Shown here: piece after piece, positions 16,707-24,903 of the stretch
How the letters are laid out: each line of letters starts with the position of its first letter
How positions within the stretch are numbered: the first letter of the stretch is position 1
Notes under the pieces: model-generated
The model's database searches: none
The model's input: only the letters and a program-made list of their open reading frames with translations
Told to the model about the DNA's origin: nothing
Assembly (NCBI RefSeq): GCF_023115465.1
Contig: NZ_CP096034.1
Coordinates: 3,410,001-3,474,000 of the forward strand
Length of the DNA: 64,000 nt
Source: Gottfriedia acidiceleris
Lineage (GTDB): Bacteria > Bacillota > Bacilli > Bacillales > Bacillaceae_G
Direction: 5' to 3'
Made by a program: the position numbers and the translations under genes

Positions 16707-17836
16707 TTCGTAAATCATTAATCGTTTTTTGTTTATTTCCATTACTTTTATTAACCACAGGTTGTTGGGACACAAGAGCAATTTCTGATAAATCTTTAAT
16801 CAATGGAATTAGTTTTGATTTAGATCAAGATAAGAAAATTGAAATTAGTGCATTAATCTTAGATATAATCGGTAAAGGTGCTGGCGTTTTCGACTTTCAA
16901 AACGAATCTGTTAATTCTATAAAAGATTCTGTATCACAAGCTGGAATGAATATTCAGTCTTTTTTACCTGGAGATCTAACGACTTCCAAAACTAGAATAA
17001 TACTCTTAGGTGAAGACTTCTCAAAAACAGAGTTTATTCATCTTTTAAGTACATTTAGACGAAGACCTTTTTCAAACCTAAACGTTCCAGTCGCCATAAC
17101 AAATAAACAACCTGCAAAAAAAGTTTTAGAATTAAAAACAGTTGGTTCGAAACCGTTATCATTTATATTAAGAGACACAATTGATCATTCTGTAACCAAT
17201 TCAATTATACAAAAAATGGAGCTTTATAATATATTCACGTATTCTTCTGAAAAGGTTGACTTCACTTTACCAATTATAGATATAACACCAAAAGATCGAG
17301 TAGAAGTGGTTGGAGCAGGTTTACTTCATCATGGAAGCTATACAGGTCATTTAATCCCTTCAGAACAATCCCCACTTCTTTTAATGATGATGGGGAAATA
17401 CGGAAATACCGGCAATTTTATTACGAAGCTTCCTAAAAAATATAAAGAACCATATAATACGATTTCCTATGAAATTATTCGACCTAGTAGAAAATTAAAC
17501 GTTTCTACTACAAAAAATAAGATTGATGTAAATGTAACTTTGAAAGTTAAGGTTAGAATAACTGAGATGACGACAATTAAAATGTTAGATGAAGATAAAT
17601 TTTTGGCATTTATCCGAGATGATTTGAATAAAAGAGTCAAAAACGTGATTGACGAAATTCAGCTTGCCAATAGTGATGTACTGGGGATTGGACAATACTT
17701 AAGTGAACATAAGCCAGGAGTTTGGAAAAAACTAAATTGGGAAAAAGAATATCCCACTATTAAAATCCATTCAAAGGTGAATGTAGTTATATTAAGTACC
17801 GGTGCAATTGGAAGCGAGTCACAGATTGAGGAATAA
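16703..17836 (+). CDS. GerC-family germination lipoprotein (receptor C subunit)
   Basis: The C subunit is a lipid-anchored protein on the outer face of the spore inner membrane. The lipobox LLTTGCWD places the modified cysteine at about residue 22, with the WD pair typical of GerAC/GerKC. Conserved later elements are KTRIILLGEDF, FRRRPFSNLNVP and, near the end, NSDVLGIGQYL followed by PGVWKKLNWEKEYP. It starts at TTG 16703, eight bases after GGGGG. 377 aa is standard. A terminator follows, so the operon is exactly A-B-C. Confidence 0.92.
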   Translation: MIRKSLIVFCLFPLLLLTTGCWDTRAISDKSLINGISFDLDQDKKIEISALILDIIGKGAGVFDFQNESVNSIKDSVSQAGMNIQSFLPGDLTTSKTRIILLGEDFSKTEFIHLLSTFRRRPFSNLNVPVAITNKQPAKKVLELKTVGSKPLSFILRDTIDHSVTNSIIQKMELYNIFTYSSEKVDFTLPIIDITPKDRVEVVGAGLLHHGSYTGHLIPSEQSPLLLMMMGKYGNTGNFITKLPKKYKEPYNTISYEIIRPSRKLNVSTTKNKIDVNVTLKVKVRITEMTTIKMLDEDKFLAFIRDDLNKRVKNVIDEIQLANSDVLGIGQYLSEHKPGVWKKLNWEKEYPTIKIHSKVNVVILSTGAIGSESQIEE

Positions 17837-17884
17837 AAAAGATAGTGGAGTCAGTCTATTCCCCTGACTTCACTATCTTTTTTT
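17837..17884. terminator. bidirectional terminator
   Basis: AAAAAGATAGTG-AGTCAG pairs with CTGACT-CACTATCTTTTTTT. It ends the germinant receptor operon and contains the 3' end of the convergent LysR gene. Confidence 0.85.
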
Positions 17885-18780
17885 ATACTATTATTAAACT
17901 GTAATTTTATTTTCTCAATAAATTCTCTTGCCAATGGTGATAAATTTTTCGATGCTAAATAAATCAGCCAAAAGTCAACGTCAAAAGTTGACTCATCCTT
18001 TAAGGGAATTATTTTAATGTCTCCGCTTTTAACCATTGGACGATTTCGAATTGAAAATTCATGTATATACAAAATTGCTTGGCTCTCTTTTACTAACTCA
18101 AAAAGTAAGCTACTTCTATTCGTTTGAAGGACAACATTTTTAGAATTCATTTTTGAAACTTTTTGTAGTGCTTTATAGTCCGAGTTTTTATACATTACTA
18201 TTTTGGCGTCTATTAATTCACTAGGAGATACAGAATCATAAGAATAAAACGGTGATTTTTTACCGACTGCAATGCACATATGTCCTGAATGTAGGTGTTC
18301 ATATTCAATGAATCTTTCTTTTTTCAACTCTTCGTTTGTAGCAGGAATAAGTGCAAAATCGTAATCTTGTTTAGTAAAATTTTGAATAATATTAGCTGGA
18401 TTTTCTTCAACTACTTCAAATGAAACTTCATTTTGTTCCTCATTAAACTCTACCATTGTTTCTTGAAGAAGATAAGTAAAGGTAGGTGCTGTTAAAATTT
18501 TCAAATGAGAATTACTTCTACTTTTAATATCATGAATTTCTTTATTAAGGTCCTTAATGGTACTTAATAAAGCAAGTGCCTTTGCTATGACTATTTGTCC
18601 TTCAAAAGTTGGTATTACACCTTGTTTTGATCGGTTAAAAATTTTTATTCCAAGCTCATTTTCTAACTGAGTAATTGATTGACTCATGCCAGAAGGTGAT
18701 ATAAATAATTTTTCTGCAGCTTTTGTAATTGATCTTTCTTTAGCTGCGTATACAATATGTTCCATCTGATCGAAATTCAT
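17851..18780 (-). CDS. LysR-family transcriptional regulator
   Basis: The N-terminal winged helix-turn-helix covers residues 1-60, with SITKAAEKLFISPSGMSQSI and the linker-proximal NRSKQGVIPTFEGQ. A periplasmic-binding-like effector domain fills the remainder (about 90-295). 309 aa is typical. It is convergent with the germinant receptor operon and shares its terminator. Its closest match in this window is the other LysR protein at 62051, which carries the same GxIPTxEG sequence and also sits beside a gerC-type gene. The target and ligand are unknown. Confidence 0.88.
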   Translation of the reverse strand: MNFDQMEHIVYAAKERSITKAAEKLFISPSGMSQSITQLENELGIKIFNRSKQGVIPTFEGQIVIAKALALLSTIKDLNKEIHDIKSRSNSHLKILTAPTFTYLLQETMVEFNEEQNEVSFEVVEENPANIIQNFTKQDYDFALIPATNEELKKERFIEYEHLHSGHMCIAVGKKSPFYSYDSVSPSELIDAKIVMYKNSDYKALQKVSKMNSKNVVLQTNRSSLLFELVKESQAILYIHEFSIRNRPMVKSGDIKIIPLKDESTFDVDFWLIYLASKNLSPLAREFIEKIKLQFNNSIKKDSEVRGID

Positions 18781-18901
18781 GTTACACCACTCTCTTTGTA
18801 GAACAGATATCTTAATTAATTTTATCTTATTTTCGAAATAAATGCATCATTCTTAGTATTAGCTTTATGTAAACTAACATACTTATTGATACAGAATAAA
18901 A

Positions 18902-18933
18902 ATTTAAAAGAGAAGCCAAATGAGTGGCTTCTC
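18902..18933 (-). terminator. intrinsic terminator
   Basis: GAGAAGCCA (18910-18918) pairs with TGGCTTCTC (18925-18933), followed on the minus strand by TTTTAAATT. It lies directly after the decayed dockerin-bearing gene. Confidence 0.65.
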
Positions 18934-18943
18934 CTATTTGATA

Positions 18944-19506
18944 TTAGTTTAAACCCAATTGAGTTAAAACATCATCAAGCGTGACACCTTTATATGATGT
19001 CTTTGCCTTAGGTGGATTTGGAATTGAACTATTTTGTAAACCAAAGTTTTTAACTACATAATCCATATCTTTTTTGTTTACAACACCATCAAAGTTCAAA
19101 TCACAACCTACTTTATTTGTACCCCAATATGTTTGTATATTTAATGCGTCTAAAATATCAATGACATTATCTTTATTTGTATCGCCAGCTGCAGCTTTAA
19201 TGAGATTAAAGCTTATTCTATTTCCAATTGTTTCTCCACGAACATCACTTGATAAAAGAAGTGGCTTATACATTGTAAAATGTCCTGGTACATCTACTTT
19301 AATCGTATAATCATTTTTATTTTTGCACCTACTGTTCTTCGTTTAAAACAAAGCAAGATTTCTCTGATCTGTAAAAGGAACAAGCGCTCCCTCAAATTGT
19401 GATTCCCCATCAAGTCCTGAATAAGTTGGCTTAATACTTTAATTCCTTTATGACTTAATGGTGAAGAAACTCCCTTTGCTCTCATTAAATCTTTGTTCGA
19501 TTCCAC
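18944..19506 (-). pseudogene. decayed gene with a C-terminal dockerin type I domain
   Basis: The intact last segment (to about 19312) reads YTIKVDVPGHFTMYKPLLLS, then GDTNKDNVIDILDALNIQTYW and DLNFDGVVNKKDMDYVVKNF. Those are two calcium-binding loops of a type I dockerin, preceded by the end of an Fn3-like domain. Upstream, coding sense continues in other frames: TVGAKIK up to about 19325, and YSGLDGESQFEGALVPFTDQ near 19350-19440. At least two frameshifts and stops therefore separate the pieces. In Bacillaceae this combination ends large secreted subtilase-like proteins. The catalytic part is missing here, so it is a relic, perhaps of a paralogue of the S8 protease at 50933. Confidence 0.7.
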
Positions 19507-20181
19507 TACAAACCACCTATGTAATAATATTATTGAAAAAAAAGAGCATAACGTAAATTGGGGGAATTTGAAAGTTCTTCTTTCATACTAAAGACTTAAC
19601 TTTCTTTTCTTTTATTGAAACATATGTCGTAATTACAAATTTATTGTAGAAATATCAGTTTTTTCAATAGATATTCACATCCACTTTACATAATTTGTAG
19701 TTTTTTGTAATTAAAAACCACTTGAAGTTGGGGGAAAATTATCGATTACAATAATAAGTTGATTCATTAAAGTTACTATTTATTTTAAAAATTTTCGAAA
19801 TACTACATTTGTACTATCAATTATCTTAAAGACTAGAAAGTAAGAATGCAGAAACATTTTATCTTTAAATGAATCTGTACCTCTATAAGCGATACCGATT
19901 TCATTTTTTGATTCTGCAAGAAACCAGATGACTCAGCCAGTTTGTTCCATTAAGGAATAAGCACTGGCTGAACAAAGTAGGTCTGTATTCTAAAATCAGT
20001 ATTTTGTATATATCTACTTGCAAAAGGTTTAAAATGAGATTACCTGCTTGATCCATAATTTTACTTTAATAGGATCTTTAAGTGCTGATGCAAAACTCCA
20101 CACTTGTTGATTTTAATTTGTGATTTTTGAGATGAGGATTCCGAATTATGATCTTCCATTCTAATTGATCATCTCCCCTAG
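19507..20181. other. intergenic region with one hairpin
   Basis: No gene is supported. A hairpin TCAGCCAGT (19933-19941) with ACTGGCTGA (19963-19971) and an inner TTCC/GGAA has no T-run. Two TTGGGGGAA motifs lie at about 19559 and 19731, upstream of the relic gene; comparable motifs occur before the intact S8 protease gene. Confidence 0.35.
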
Positions 20182-20622
20182 CTAACCTAATTTATTTTTT
20201 GTAAAAAAATATAGGAACCATACAGCATGATTTTGCTCATCTTTTGCTGCTCTATTAAAAGCATTTTTTATGAATTGATTTGATGTTTCATCTGAAATAC
20301 TTAAGTAAAAGTCAACTGTTTCTTGCTCATCCTTTAGTGCAAACTCCAAACCTTCAATATAAGTATCGGGACAATTTTCAGATACTTTAGCCTGTGGATG
20401 TCTACCTGTTAAGCTAGTATAAATTGAGACAAATTGGTTGTAATGTTTAATTTCATCCTCCTTTATTTCCAAAATTATTTTGCGTTCATTTTTATTCTTT
20501 GTCATATCCGCTAATTTTGTATAGCAACTAATTGCTGAATATTCACCATTTATCGCTTTTTCAATGTCATTAATTAATTTTTGATTTCTAAACAAATCAC
20601 CATAATCTTGATAATAATACAT
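20182..20622 (-). CDS. ferritin-like/rubrerythrin-type di-iron protein
   Basis: A 146-aa four-helix-bundle protein. Possible di-iron ligands are E and H in AINGEYSAISCY (about 27), EIKEDEIKHYNQF (about 52), LKDEQETVDFY (about 98) and AAKDEQNHAVWF (about 128), giving the E...ExxH...E...ExxH spacing of rubrerythrin-like domains. No rubredoxin domain is present. Such proteins act in oxidative stress, and some in spore coats. AAAAGGGTGA precedes the ATG. The gene is alone on its transcript. Confidence 0.75.
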   Translation of the reverse strand: MYYYQDYGDLFRNQKLINDIEKAINGEYSAISCYTKLADMTKNKNERKIILEIKEDEIKHYNQFVSIYTSLTGRHPQAKVSENCPDTYIEGLEFALKDEQETVDFYLSISDETSNQFIKNAFNRAAKDEQNHAVWFLYFFTKNKLG

Positions 20623-20785
20623 AATAACATCACCCTTTTAATTTAGATTAATTGGTAAAGTTATATTTTTATAAATTTATACCTCGTATATTGTATGACT
20701 CATTCCTAGATATTAAGAATAGTTTTTAAATGATGACGAATCCTAGTAAGTAAATTTCAAACTATTCATGTAAACTCATAGAAAT

Positions 20786-20818
20786 AAAAAAAAAGAGCCT
20801 TTAAAAGACTCTATTTTT
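20786..20818. terminator. probable terminator after the MarR gene
   Basis: AGAG-C-CTTT and AAAAG-A-CTCT form a small imperfect stem with A-run and T-run on either side, just downstream of the MarR-family stop codon. Confidence 0.55.
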
Positions 20819-20830
20819 CTCTATCTTAAA

Positions 20831-21256
20831 TTATTTTGTTGATTCAATTTGAATTGCAGCTTGAAAGGTGTGTGACGTTATTTGTTTTGCTAAGTCCTCT
20901 CCAAGTATTTCTACATAGCGCTTATACAGGTTTTTCCAACATATTTTAATATCTTCTTGGATCGCTATTCCTTTATCAGTTAGATTAACTAATGTTAATT
21001 TCCCTTCACTTTTTCGCTCTACAAGTTTTTTGACTTCTAATTTTTCTACAAATCTTGTTGTAGTCGAAGGAGCAATGTGCAAAATATTACTTAAATCTGT
21101 TTGAGTAATACTTGGTTGTTCATAAACAGCCATTAATAAAAATGCGTAAGTTGGAGAAATGCCAAGTGGAGCAAATTCCTCTTCTGCCATCTTATTCATT
21201 AATCTGGCCAAATGATTAGCAGTAAAGTATAAACAATTACTAAAATATTGTTCCAT
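20831..21256 (-). CDS. MarR-family transcriptional regulator
   Basis: The winged helix core contains ITQTDLSNILHIAPSTTTRF and VEKLEVKKLVERKSEGKLTLVNLTDKG, the recognition helix and wing of MarR proteins. I start at ATG 21254-21256, with AGGAGC seven bases upstream. A longer frame to 21310 would run through the palindromic operator. 141 aa is typical. Divergence of sequence is greatest in the dimerisation helices, so the ligand is unknown. A TTGTATATACAA palindrome lies in its own promoter, and a related palindrome lies before the oxidoreductase gene upstream. Autoregulation and control of that enzyme are likely, as for quinone- or thiol-stress MarR regulators. Confidence 0.88.
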   Translation of the reverse strand: MEQYFSNCLYFTANHLARLMNKMAEEEFAPLGISPTYAFLLMAVYEQPSITQTDLSNILHIAPSTTTRFVEKLEVKKLVERKSEGKLTLVNLTDKGIAIQEDIKICWKNLYKRYVEILGEDLAKQITSHTFQAAIQIESTK

Positions 21257-21281
21257 TTGCTCAGCTCCTGAATTCTCTTGT

Positions 21282-21293
21282 TTGTATATACAA
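21282..21293. promoter_or_regulatory. 12-bp palindrome, putative MarR operator
   Basis: TTGTATATACAA is a perfect palindrome about 25 bases upstream of the MarR start codon. Its TTGTA/TACAA half-sites match those in the palindrome at 21915-21936. Confidence 0.6.
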
Positions 21294-21357
21294 CTTACAA
21301 AATAAAACAACGCTTTGTCAATAAGTTCTTAAAACAAATGTTAACAGCAGTTTATAT

Positions 21358-21894
21358 TTAACGATTTCCACGTAAATTCGGATTTGTAATATATGAAGCT
21401 AACTCTTCAGCACTTTCTTGAAGTTTCTCATCTGTTAAATTCATAACTCCCTGTAGTAAAAATGAAGGTAAAAAGTGCATTCCACATAAGTTTGCAGTAG
21501 CTTGTAATGGTCGAGTTAATTCACTCATCGAGTAATGATTATATCCACCTGCTTGATATGCAAGTGCAGGTCCACCTGTCGAGATCGCAAGTATTAATTC
21601 TTTTCCTCGCAGTTTAGTACCTTCAGATCCGTAAGCAAATCCATAGCTTAACACAGAATCTTGCCATTGTTTTAATAAAGCAGGCGTACTATACCAGTAT
21701 AGCGGGAACTGAAATACAATTCGATCATGATCTAATAATAATTTTTGCTCTTTTTCTACATCAATTTCAAAATTTGGATAGCTTGCATATATGTTATGAA
21801 TTGTAACATCCTCTTGTTGAAGACGATTCATCCATGCCTTATTAACTTTTGATTGTTCGATATTTGGATGTGCAACGATAACTAAAGTTTTCAT
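21358..21894 (-). CDS. NAD(P)H-dependent oxidoreductase, flavodoxin-fold (YwrO/KefF-like)
   Basis: A flavodoxin-like quinone reductase of 178 aa. Features in order: MKTLVIVAHPNIEQSKVNKA (FMN phosphate loop), FQFPLYWYSTPALLKQWQD (about 68-87, isoalloxazine contact), and ELILAISTGGP (about 110). These are shared with the YwrO, KefF and MdaB branch, which carries out two-electron quinone reduction. I start at ATG 21892-21894, which follows AAAGGAGA; the longer frame to 22023 passes through the operator and a terminator. It is adjacent to, and on the same strand as, the MarR gene. A palindromic operator overlaps its promoter region. Confidence 0.85.
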   Translation of the reverse strand: MKTLVIVAHPNIEQSKVNKAWMNRLQQEDVTIHNIYASYPNFEIDVEKEQKLLLDHDRIVFQFPLYWYSTPALLKQWQDSVLSYGFAYGSEGTKLRGKELILAISTGGPALAYQAGGYNHYSMSELTRPLQATANLCGMHFLPSFLLQGVMNLTDEKLQESAEELASYITNPNLRGNR

Positions 21895-21914
21895 ATAAAT
21901 TCTCCTTTGTATTT

Positions 21915-21936
21915 CATTTGTTTGTACATACAAATG
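21915..21936. promoter_or_regulatory. 22-bp near-palindrome, putative MarR operator
   Basis: CATTTGTTTGTACATACAAATG is palindromic at 20 of 22 positions. It lies 7 bases upstream of the ribosome binding site of the oxidoreductase gene. It shares TTGTA/TACAA half-sites with the palindrome before the MarR gene. Confidence 0.6.
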
Positions 21937-21993
21937 ATAAGTGAATATAATAAATTTAGCAAGTATTTTATCGGGTACTTTAATAATTACAAT

Positions 21994-22032
21994 TAAAAAA
22001 GCATGAAATTTTAATAATTTCATGCTTTTTTA
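21994..22032. terminator. strong intrinsic terminator after kimA
   Basis: AAAAAGCATGAAATT pairs perfectly with AATTTCATGCTTTTT (22016-22030). A-run and T-run on both sides let it end kimA on the minus strand. Confidence 0.85.
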
Positions 22033-23937
22033 CTATTTCCTTAAATGATATGGAACTGTTGTAACAACAACATCTTTTTGACTAATCAACCAAAGTCGAA
22101 GTAAAAGTGCTGTTTGATTATGAAGAAGATTATGCCACCATCTCTTTGGAATAAATTGTGGAATTACAATTTGAACATGACTATCTTGCTCATTTGCTTC
22201 AATTAACTTTATGAATCTTGAAAGTGGTGCAAGTACTGAACGATACGGGCTTTTTAGAACGACTAAGCGACATGGATTACCCCATTCCTCCCATTTTTCT
22301 TCCATTTTTTCAATTGATTCATCATCGAATCCAACATAAACAGCTATCGGTTCTGTCGCAATACCTTTTGCAAATGATAATGTATTATGAACAACACGAT
22401 GAGTTCCTGAAACTAATACAACTGTTATGACTTTATTTGCTTCTGGTTTGAATGAACTTAAATCAATACGCAATTCACTTGCAACATTTTGATAATGTTT
22501 ATAAATTGCTAAGGAAAAGAAAATAATTGTTGGAATTACGACTAAAACAACCCAAGCTCCATCTAAAAATTTAGTAACTGCAAATATAACAGTAACTACA
22601 GACGTTACGATTAAACCGATAATATTTACTGCTAATTTGACTTGCCATTTCGGTCCTTTTACTCGTTTCCATCTTCTCGTTAAACCTAATTGAGCAATTG
22701 TAAAAGATAAAAAAACACCAATTGCATATAGTGGAATCAGCGCATTTGTATGAGCTTGGAATGCAATTATTAATATACTAGCTGCTGCAGCAAGCGCAAT
22801 AATTCCATTTGAGTAACCTAAACGATCCCCTCGATTTGTAAATCCTCTTGGTAAAAATCCATCGGCCGCAACGATCGCTGCTAACTGAGAAAATCCTGTA
22901 AAAGTTGAATTTGCTGCCAAAATTAAAATGATAAATGTAAACCAAATTATTACTTGATAAAGAATTCCGTGACCGAAATACACCTTTATTAATTGAGATA
23001 ACATCGTATCGTTTGGATTAGGTGAAATTCCGTTCACATATAAATGATATGCAAAGCCTAAAAGTGTAATTGAAGTTATTACTCCTAGTGCTATATATGT
23101 TTTAATTGCATTTTTTTGACGAGGTTCTCTAAAAACTGGTACTGCATTTGAAATGGTCTCAATACCTGTTAAAGCTGAACAAGCTGAACTAAATGCTTTT
23201 AAGACAAGTAATATACTTAATCCTTGTGGAACTGTACCAAATGTAGGTGTATGATGCTGTACAAATCCATTTTGAAATTCGTCAAAGAATCCTGTGAAAA
23301 TCAAAAGTAACATACAAATCATAAAGCCAAATGTTGGCCACGCAAATATTTTAGCTGATTCAGCAACCCCACGAAGATTTACAACTAATAATAGAAATAC
23401 ACAAAAAATAGCTAAAACTGTTTCATAAGGTGCAACAGCTGGGTATGCAGATGACACAGCTTCAAGAGCAGCAGAAACTGATACAGCTACAGTTAAAATA
23501 TAATCAACTAATAGCGAACTCGAAGCCACTAGTGAAACCCAACGAGGTTTGAAATTGTCTTTTGCAATCGCATAAGCCCCACCACCACTAGGATAAGCTA
23601 ATATCCCCATAATATAAGAAAGAATTAGAATCCCCAGTAATAGAACGGTTGCTATTGTAATCGGTATGATATACCAGTGTGCTTTTGCTCCGAGACCTAT
23701 TAGCTCTGTCATTCCTGCCTCTGGTCCATAAGATACAGATGAATACAAATCGGCTGCAAGAATCGGCAAGGCAATAAACCAAATCAACTTATTATGTTGA
23801 GCATGTATTTCTGCAGTTCTCATTGGTCTGCCAATAAATACTCGTTTTACACTGTTAAAATTTGCAACTGAGTAATAAATTCCAAAAATCGCTAAAATAA
23901 ATAGTCCTAGTTCTATATAATCGGACGGATGATGCAT
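22033..23937 (-). CDS. kimA: KimA-type high-affinity potassium importer
   Basis: A KUP-like member of the APC superfamily (B. subtilis KimA, formerly YdaO), importing potassium with protons. About 12 membrane helices run from residue 10 to 460, with VSYGPEAG, AYPSGGGAY and ALTGIETISN marking the core helices. A soluble C-terminal domain (about 480-634) contains ITVVLVSGTHRVVHNTL and VIPQFIPKRWWHNLLHNQT. I use ATG 23937, which has AGGGGAG six bases upstream; the longer frame to 23970 enters the terminator. A c-di-AMP riboswitch and terminator precede it, as in B. subtilis. In that species c-di-AMP also inhibits the protein directly; whether it does so here is inference. Confidence 0.9.
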   Translation of the reverse strand: MHHPSDYIELGLFILAIFGIYYSVANFNSVKRVFIGRPMRTAEIHAQHNKLIWFIALPILAADLYSSVSYGPEAGMTELIGLGAKAHWYIIPITIATVLLLGILILSYIMGILAYPSGGGAYAIAKDNFKPRWVSLVASSSLLVDYILTVAVSVSAALEAVSSAYPAVAPYETVLAIFCVFLLLVVNLRGVAESAKIFAWPTFGFMICMLLLIFTGFFDEFQNGFVQHHTPTFGTVPQGLSILLVLKAFSSACSALTGIETISNAVPVFREPRQKNAIKTYIALGVITSITLLGFAYHLYVNGISPNPNDTMLSQLIKVYFGHGILYQVIIWFTFIILILAANSTFTGFSQLAAIVAADGFLPRGFTNRGDRLGYSNGIIALAAAASILIIAFQAHTNALIPLYAIGVFLSFTIAQLGLTRRWKRVKGPKWQVKLAVNIIGLIVTSVVTVIFAVTKFLDGAWVVLVVIPTIIFFSLAIYKHYQNVASELRIDLSSFKPEANKVITVVLVSGTHRVVHNTLSFAKGIATEPIAVYVGFDDESIEKMEEKWEEWGNPCRLVVLKSPYRSVLAPLSRFIKLIEANEQDSHVQIVIPQFIPKRWWHNLLHNQTALLLRLWLISQKDVVVTTVPYHLRK

Positions 23938-23968
23938 GTGTTTCTCCCCTTTTCTTAAAAAAACGTAC

Positions 23969-23997
23969 AAAAAAACACTAAGCTTTACTTAGTGTTT
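23969..23997 (-). terminator. riboswitch-controlled terminator in the kimA leader
   Basis: AAACACTAAG and CTTAGTGTTT (23988-23997) form a 10-bp stem followed on the minus strand by seven T. It lies between the c-di-AMP aptamer and kimA and is the expected OFF-switch. Confidence 0.85.
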
Positions 23998-24032
23998 AAA
24001 AAACAAGACTAAATAAACCCCCTTCTTTAAAT

Positions 24033-24140
24033 GCTTACGAGGTTAGCTGTCGGATTCGGGATTAAAGAATACCCCTACCTTTACAAAAAAGGATTCACCC
24101 CAATAAAGAAATGGTTCCCCCGCTCTTTTTAAGATTAAGC
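24033..24140 (-). promoter_or_regulatory. c-di-AMP riboswitch (ydaO/yuaA class) upstream of kimA
   Basis: Minus strand, in order: GCTTAATC, then CGGGGGAACC, GGGGTGAATCC, GGTAGGGG, and CGAATCCGACAGCTAACCTCGTAAGC (split here over the 3' side). These are the conserved ydaO aptamer blocks, and the outer GCTTA/GTAAGC pair closes the structure. Ligand binding normally promotes the following terminator, so kimA should be off at high c-di-AMP. Confidence 0.93.
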
Positions 24141-24181
24141 AACTATGGTTATGAATTAGAAAAATATAGAATTTAAATGTA

Positions 24182-24210
24182 AATATATAACTTCAAGATA
24201 AATTTGTAAA
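24182..24210 (-). promoter_or_regulatory. probable SigA promoter for kimA
   Basis: Minus strand -35 TTTACA (24205-24210), 17-base spacer, -10 TATATT (24182-24187). Transcription would start about 35 bases before the riboswitch aptamer. The other two riboswitch promoters in this window also use TTTACA at -35. Confidence 0.6.
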
Positions 24211-24281
24211 GAGACTTTTTTAAAAATTTACAATAGAATTTTTGAGACTAAAAAATAAAAGCAACTCTAATCCCGCTATTA

Positions 24282-24470
24282 TTAGCGTACTTGATTCCAT
24301 ACGATTTGTTGTGACTTACCCGTAGCTAAAGAGTTTGTTAATACATTTTGCACTTCTGTTTGATTAAACGTAAAAATTTTGTTATTAGCTTCTGACATAT
24401 TTGTTTCGTAACCCGTCAATAAAATAGAAAATCCACATCCAACTACTAAAGATAAAATTACTTTTTTCAT
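24282..24470 (-). CDS. small hydrophobic-leader peptide, downstream copy (62 aa)
   Basis: The 62-aa product has a basic-hydrophobic N-terminus MKKVILSLVVGCGFSILLTG, then YETNMSEANN and a polar tail ending IVWNQVR. It resembles a lipoprotein or secreted-peptide precursor, but the expected cysteine after LTG is a tyrosine; an earlier VVGC could serve as a short lipobox. GAGGAG precedes the ATG. A near-identical gene lies 296 bases upstream. The first 20 residues are almost invariant between the copies, while the mature part has diverged. I do not recognise the family. Confidence 0.6.
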   Translation of the reverse strand: MKKVILSLVVGCGFSILLTGYETNMSEANNKIFTFNQTEVQNVLTNSLATGKSQQIVWNQVR

Positions 24471-24500
24471 TTTGTTTTCTCCTCTCTATTCTTTTCAAAT

Positions 24501-24554
24501 AAAAAAACCATGACCATTGGCCGTGGTTTGACGTTCGTTTTTTAACGTAAGACC
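24501..24554 (-). promoter_or_regulatory. two-hairpin leader of the downstream peptide gene
   Basis: Minus strand: ACGTT...AACGT small hairpin, then AACCACGGCC-AAT-GGTCATGGTT followed by TTTTTTT, an intrinsic-terminator shape in front of the gene. The same arrangement precedes the upstream copy. It could be an attenuator or the terminator of the upstream copy. Confidence 0.5.
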
Positions 24555-24577
24555 AAATTCGGAAATTTCGCGACCAA

Positions 24578-24766
24578 TTATCGCACTTGATTCCAAACGA
24601 TCTCTTGTGCTTTATCAACTGCAAAAGTATTTGTTAACACGTTTTGTACCTCAGTTTGATTAAACATAGAGATCTTTTTATTAACTTCTGACTTATTCGT
24701 TTCGTACCCTGTCATTAAAATAGAAAATCCACATCCAACTACTAAAGATAAAATTACTTTTTTCAT
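24578..24766 (-). CDS. small hydrophobic-leader peptide, upstream copy (62 aa)
   Basis: Paralogue of the peptide gene at 24282: MKKVILSLVVGCGFSILMTG, YETNKSEVNK, and an IVWNQVR tail. I start at ATG 24764-24766 behind GAAAGGAGAAAAC, because a frame to 24814 would run through the leader hairpin. About three quarters of the residues are identical between copies, and length is identical. It is the first gene of the pair and has a promoter-like sequence just before its leader (24853-24881). The function is unknown; a secreted or membrane-bound peptide is the natural reading. Confidence 0.6.
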   Translation of the reverse strand: MKKVILSLVVGCGFSILMTGYETNKSEVNKKISMFNQTEVQNVLTNTFAVDKAQEIVWNQVR

Positions 24767-24797
24767 TTTGTTTTCTCCTTTCGTGATTTTTTCATAT

Positions 24798-24852
24798 AAA
24801 AAAACCATGACCAAATGGCCCTGGTTTGACGTTCGTTTTTAAACGTAAGACC
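24798..24852 (-). promoter_or_regulatory. two-hairpin leader of the upstream peptide gene
   Basis: Minus strand: ACGTTTAAAAACGAACGT hairpin, then AACCAGGGCC-ATTT-GGTCATGGTT with seven T. Since the promoter lies immediately upstream, transcription begins at this leader and meets a terminator-like hairpin before the gene. Confidence 0.55.
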
Positions 24853-24881
24853 AACTTTATCATGTTAAAATCCACTCGTCA
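24853..24881 (-). promoter_or_regulatory. probable promoter of the peptide gene pair
   Basis: Minus strand -35 TTGACG (24876-24881), 17-base spacer, -10 TAAAGT (24853-24858). It abuts the first leader hairpin. Confidence 0.5.
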
Positions 24882-24903
24882 ATTGGTGTTTTTTGGAATT
24901 TAT

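Larger units (their letters stand above)
24282..24852 (-). repeat. tandem duplication of a leader-plus-peptide cassette (about 296 bp per unit)
   Basis: Two units each consist of a two-hairpin leader (24501-24554 and 24798-24852), a ribosome binding site and a 62-codon gene. Spacing between equivalent start codons is 296 bases. The DNA around the start codon and signal segment is nearly identical in both copies (compare 24421-24481 with 24717-24777). Confidence 0.85.
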
